The notes below the pieces were generated by a model. That model was not told where the DNA came from and searched no databases. It was given only the letters and a program-made list of their open reading frames with translations. A stretch of 7,301 nt of DNA, taken from assembly GCA_050115795.1 (NCBI GenBank), contig JASFPT010000219.1, forward strand, positions 1 to 7,301. The letters run 5' to 3'. The stretch is from JAIPEL01 sp050115795. Lineage in GTDB: Bacteria > Desulfobacterota > Desulfobacteria > Desulfobacterales > CAFBRK01. This document shows, piece after piece, positions 5,387 through 7,301 of the stretch (positions within the stretch are counted from its first letter, which is position 1; each line of letters starts with the position of its first letter). The position numbers were made by a program, and so were the translations under genes.

Positions 5387-6238
5387 GTGCAATTTGAAGA
5401 GCTGACGATCGGATTCATCGGCGCTGGAAACATGGCCGAAGCCATCGCCGGCGCGCTCATCGAATCCGGGACGTGCCCATCATCGAACATCACCATGGCC
5501 GACGTGGACCCGGGCCGGTTGAAGTCGCTCGCCGAGGTTTACGGCACGAGAACCGCCGCCGACAACCTGCAGGCTTTTTCCGCCTCCGATCTGGTCGTCC
5601 TGGCGGTCAAGCCCCAAAAGGTGGCTGCGGTGCTTTCAGAGTTGACGGCGCAGCCCGGCTACGGCGTAAAGGGTCGCAAGCGGTTCGTCTCCATCTGCGC
5701 CGGCACCCGGATTGAAAAGCTCGAGGCGATGCTCTATGCCCCCCTTTCGGCCGAGCAGCAGAAAACGCTCCCGATTATCCGGGTCATGCCCAACACCCCG
5801 GCCCTGGTGCTGACCGGCATGTCGGCAATGAGTCCGAACCGGCACGCCGACGGCAACGATTTGCAGATCACCCGCAAACTGCTCGAATCGATGGGAAAGG
5901 TGATCGAAGTTGCGGAAGCGGCCATGGACGGGGTGACGGCGCTTTCCGGCTCGGGGCCGGCTTATCTGTTCTACCTGGCCGAGGCCATGGGCAAGGCCGG
6001 TGAAAGTCTCGGTTTTGCCCCGGAACAGGCCGCGCTGCTGGCGCTTCAAACCCTGAAGGGGGCCGTGGCCCTCATGGAAAAGACCGGCGACAGCCCGGAG
6101 GCGCTGCGGGAAAAAGTCACCTCCCCGGCCGGCACGACCCAGGCGGCCGTCGACGTTCTCGATGCCGGCCGCGTCATGGAGACCGTGATCGAAGCCATCC
6201 GGGCTGCAGCCCGACGCAGTGAAGAACTCAGCCGGTAG
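5387..6238 (+). CDS. proC: Pyrroline-5-carboxylate reductase
   Basis: A 283-residue cytoplasmic enzyme that reduces 1-pyrroline-5-carboxylate to L-proline with NAD(P)H, the last step of proline synthesis. The N-terminal Rossmann fold opens with GFIGAGNMAEAI (9-20). The second strand ends in AD (38-39), and VVLAVKPQ (70-77) is the typical dinucleotide-fold continuation. VMPNTPALV (133-141) and the SGSGPAYLF stretch (187-195) follow. The C-terminal signature TSPAGTTQAAVDVLDAGR (245-262) is the substrate-side helix region of the family. The start is GTG at 5387-5389, set by AAGGAG six bases upstream; protein length is slightly above the usual 265-275. It is transcribed divergently from yggT, although these two genes are co-directional neighbours in many bacteria. 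No terminator is obvious before ccdA. Confidence 0.97.
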   Translation: MQFEELTIGFIGAGNMAEAIAGALIESGTCPSSNITMADVDPGRLKSLAEVYGTRTAADNLQAFSASDLVVLAVKPQKVAAVLSELTAQPGYGVKGRKRFVSICAGTRIEKLEAMLYAPLSAEQQKTLPIIRVMPNTPALVLTGMSAMSPNRHADGNDLQITRKLLESMGKVIEVAEAAMDGVTALSGSGPAYLFYLAEAMGKAGESLGFAPEQAALLALQTLKGAVALMEKTGDSPEALREKVTSPAGTTQAAVDVLDAGRVMETVIEAIRAAARRSEELSR

Positions 6239-6376
6239 AGAACAGGAGATGAACTTCGAATGAAAAGACCGGGTCTCGATTCCTGCATGGATGGATTTTA
6301 CCGCCCGATCAGCGGTGTGTCTTGATGGGATAAAGTTTCCCCTGCGACCGCATTTTGCCATGCTGACTTTTTCATT

Positions 6377-6394
6377 AAACCGCGGAAGCGGTTT
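6377..6394 (+). repeat. Short palindromic repeat, copy E, before ccdA
   Basis: Perfect 7-bp arms AAACCGC (6377-6383) and GCGGTTT (6388-6394) enclose a GGAA loop, which makes a stable tetraloop-type hairpin. It is followed by TGTGATG. The rest of the 196-base proC-ccdA gap holds no convincing gene, terminator or promoter. The element ends 40 bases before the ccdA start. Confidence 0.65.
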
Positions 6395-6434
6395 TGTGAT
6401 GTAACAAAAAGGCCGAAAAAGGCTCCAAAATCCC

Positions 6435-7124
6435 ATGCTCACCGAAAGCGTCACATATCCGGCCGCCCTTGCCGCCGGGATTCTCTCCTTTTTTTCGCCC
6501 TGCGTGCTGCCGCTGATTCCGGCCTACTTCACCTTTATCACCGGATACAGCCTGGACCGGCTCACCACCGAAGAAAACGCCCGGCTCCGCGGCCGGGTGG
6601 TGGGGGCCACCGTCGCCTACGTCCTGGGCTTTTCGACCGTTTTTATCCTGATGGGAGCATCGGCGTCTTTTCTGGGGGGAATGATCGGAACCCACCGGGA
6701 TACGATCCGCATCGTGGGCGGGGTGGTGATCATCGTTCTGGGGCTTCACATCTCCGGCATTTTTCACATCCGCGGACTCGACGTTGAAAAACGCCTCCAA
6801 ACCCGCAGACGCCCCCTTCACCTGGCCGGGACTTATCTGGTGGGGATGGCCTTCGGCGCCGGCTGGAGCCCGTGCATCGGTCCGCTGCTGGGAAGCATTC
6901 TGATTCTGGCCGGCAGCCAGCAGACGGTTGCAGAGGGGGTTTTTCTGCTGGCCGTGTACTCGGCCGGGCTGGCCATTCCGTTTCTGCTGATCTCCGTTTT
7001 CATCCATCTGATGCTGAGATTTCTCAAACGGGCCAAGGCGTTCATGCAATACGTCAACCCGGCCGCAGGGGTCCTTCTGATTCTCCTTGGTTTCGGGCTC
7101 ATTTTCGACATGATTCATCTGTAG
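6435..7124 (+). CDS. ccdA: CcdA/DsbD-type membrane thiol-disulfide transporter
   Basis: A 229-residue polytopic protein with about six hydrophobic segments that passes reducing equivalents from cytoplasmic thioredoxin across the inner membrane. The two signature cysteines are present: C23 in FFSPCVLPLIP within the first membrane segment and C147 in GWSPCIGPLLG in the fourth. The pair forms the redox-active disulfide in CcdA and the DsbD core. There is no N- or C-terminal thioredoxin domain, so it is the short CcdA form, of normal length. ATG 6435-6437 is the only sensible start because TAA closes the frame at 6402-6404; its ribosome site is poor (AAGG about 12 bases away). An exported thioredoxin-fold gene follows after 18 bases, its likely partner. 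It may serve cytochrome c maturation or periplasmic disulfide reduction; the window does not decide. Confidence 0.95.
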   Translation: MLTESVTYPAALAAGILSFFSPCVLPLIPAYFTFITGYSLDRLTTEENARLRGRVVGATVAYVLGFSTVFILMGASASFLGGMIGTHRDTIRIVGGVVIIVLGLHISGIFHIRGLDVEKRLQTRRRPLHLAGTYLVGMAFGAGWSPCIGPLLGSILILAGSQQTVAEGVFLLAVYSAGLAIPFLLISVFIHLMLRFLKRAKAFMQYVNPAAGVLLILLGFGLIFDMIHL

Positions 7125-7142
7125 ACGGAAAGAAAGGATCCC

Positions 7143-7301
7143 ATGAAGCGATCGACGCTGCTCATCACCATGGGAGTGTTTTTGATTGTTTCAGCCCTTT
7201 TGCCTGCGGCGGCCAGGGCTGCAGACCGGGTCAACTGGTACGATTACCGGGAGGCCCGCAACCTTGGAAAGGAGCAGGAAAAGAAGGTGTTCCTCTACTT
7301 T
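7143..7301 (+). CDS. Exported thioredoxin-fold protein, N-terminal part only
   Basis: The first 53 residues of a gene cut by the window end. Residues 1-26 are a signal peptide: MKR, a hydrophobic core LLITMGVFLIVSALL, then an AAARA-type cleavage site. After it, the mature start VNWYDYREARNLGKEQEKKVFLYF matches the opening of thioredoxin-like proteins of the thioredoxin_7/DsbD C-terminal type, in which W.dY.eAl..A..e.K.v.lyF precedes the CxxC motif. The active-site cysteines lie beyond the edge and cannot be checked. AAAGGA stands a few bases before ATG 7143-7145. It is 18 bases after ccdA and probably co-transcribed, which suggests that it receives electrons from CcdA in the periplasm. The substrate is unknown. 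Confidence 0.8.
   Translation, partial: MKRSTLLITMGVFLIVSALLPAAARAADRVNWYDYREARNLGKEQEKKVFLYF

Noticed and set aside
6260..6325. 21-residue frame after proC (MKRPGLDSCMDGFYRPISGVS)
   Set aside because: A GGAG lies 11 bases upstream, but the frame is very short with no visible conservation signal. It was considered as a leader peptide, but no attenuator follows.
5636..6454. Minus-strand frame of 272 codons opposite proC
   Set aside because: It is antisense to a complete proC with all family motifs. The protein is rich in Arg, Gly and His, as mirror frames are here.
6375..7118. Minus-strand frame of 247 codons opposite ccdA
   Set aside because: The plus strand encodes an intact CcdA with both signature cysteines. 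The opposite frame is a hydrophilic complement artefact.

Overview
The window is 7.3 kb of G+C-rich chromosomal DNA with ordinary bacterial housekeeping genes. It holds eight recognisable protein genes, one 48-residue small protein, and several intergenic repeats and terminators. The gene set and order point to Desulfobacterota (the former Deltaproteobacteria), most likely a sulfate-reducer-type lineage: type III pantothenate kinase, two PilT-family ATPases beside a DivIVA-like protein and YggT, and ProC next to a CcdA/thioredoxin pair. This assignment is an inference from gene content and protein style. I see no rRNA, tRNA, CRISPR array, transposase or phage gene.

Left edge (1-833): the last three quarters of a plus-strand coaX gene enter from outside. 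A 12-bp-arm inverted repeat spans its stop codon, and a T-tract terminator lies near 645-681. The rest, to about 787, has no gene I can support.

Leftward block (788-4992, minus strand): yggT, divIVA-like, pilT, a second PilT/PilU-type ATPase and a zinc-ribbon/receiver-like protein follow one another with gaps of 10-54 bases. They look like one operon read from promoters in 5070-5210. After a degenerate C/G-rich intergenic repeat comes the 48-residue gene (834-980), then a textbook rho-independent terminator (788-811). The block joins a membrane protein and a coiled-coil pole/septum-type protein to the type IV pilus retraction ATPases and an uncharacterised possible regulator.

Divergent region and right block (4993-7301): a 394-bp spacer carries minus-strand promoter candidates for yggT and a good plus-strand promoter for proC. 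proC (proline biosynthesis) is followed by ccdA (membrane thiol-disulfide transporter) and the start of an exported thioredoxin-fold protein that runs off the window; the last two form a plausible thiol-redox pair.

The most unusual non-coding signal is a family of short palindromes (AAATCGC-TGC-GCGATTT and AAACCGC-GGAA-GCGGTTT) that recurs five times, always close to gene ends or starts. The most interesting protein signal is the zinc-ribbon plus degenerate-receiver protein, tightly coupled to the two retraction ATPases.
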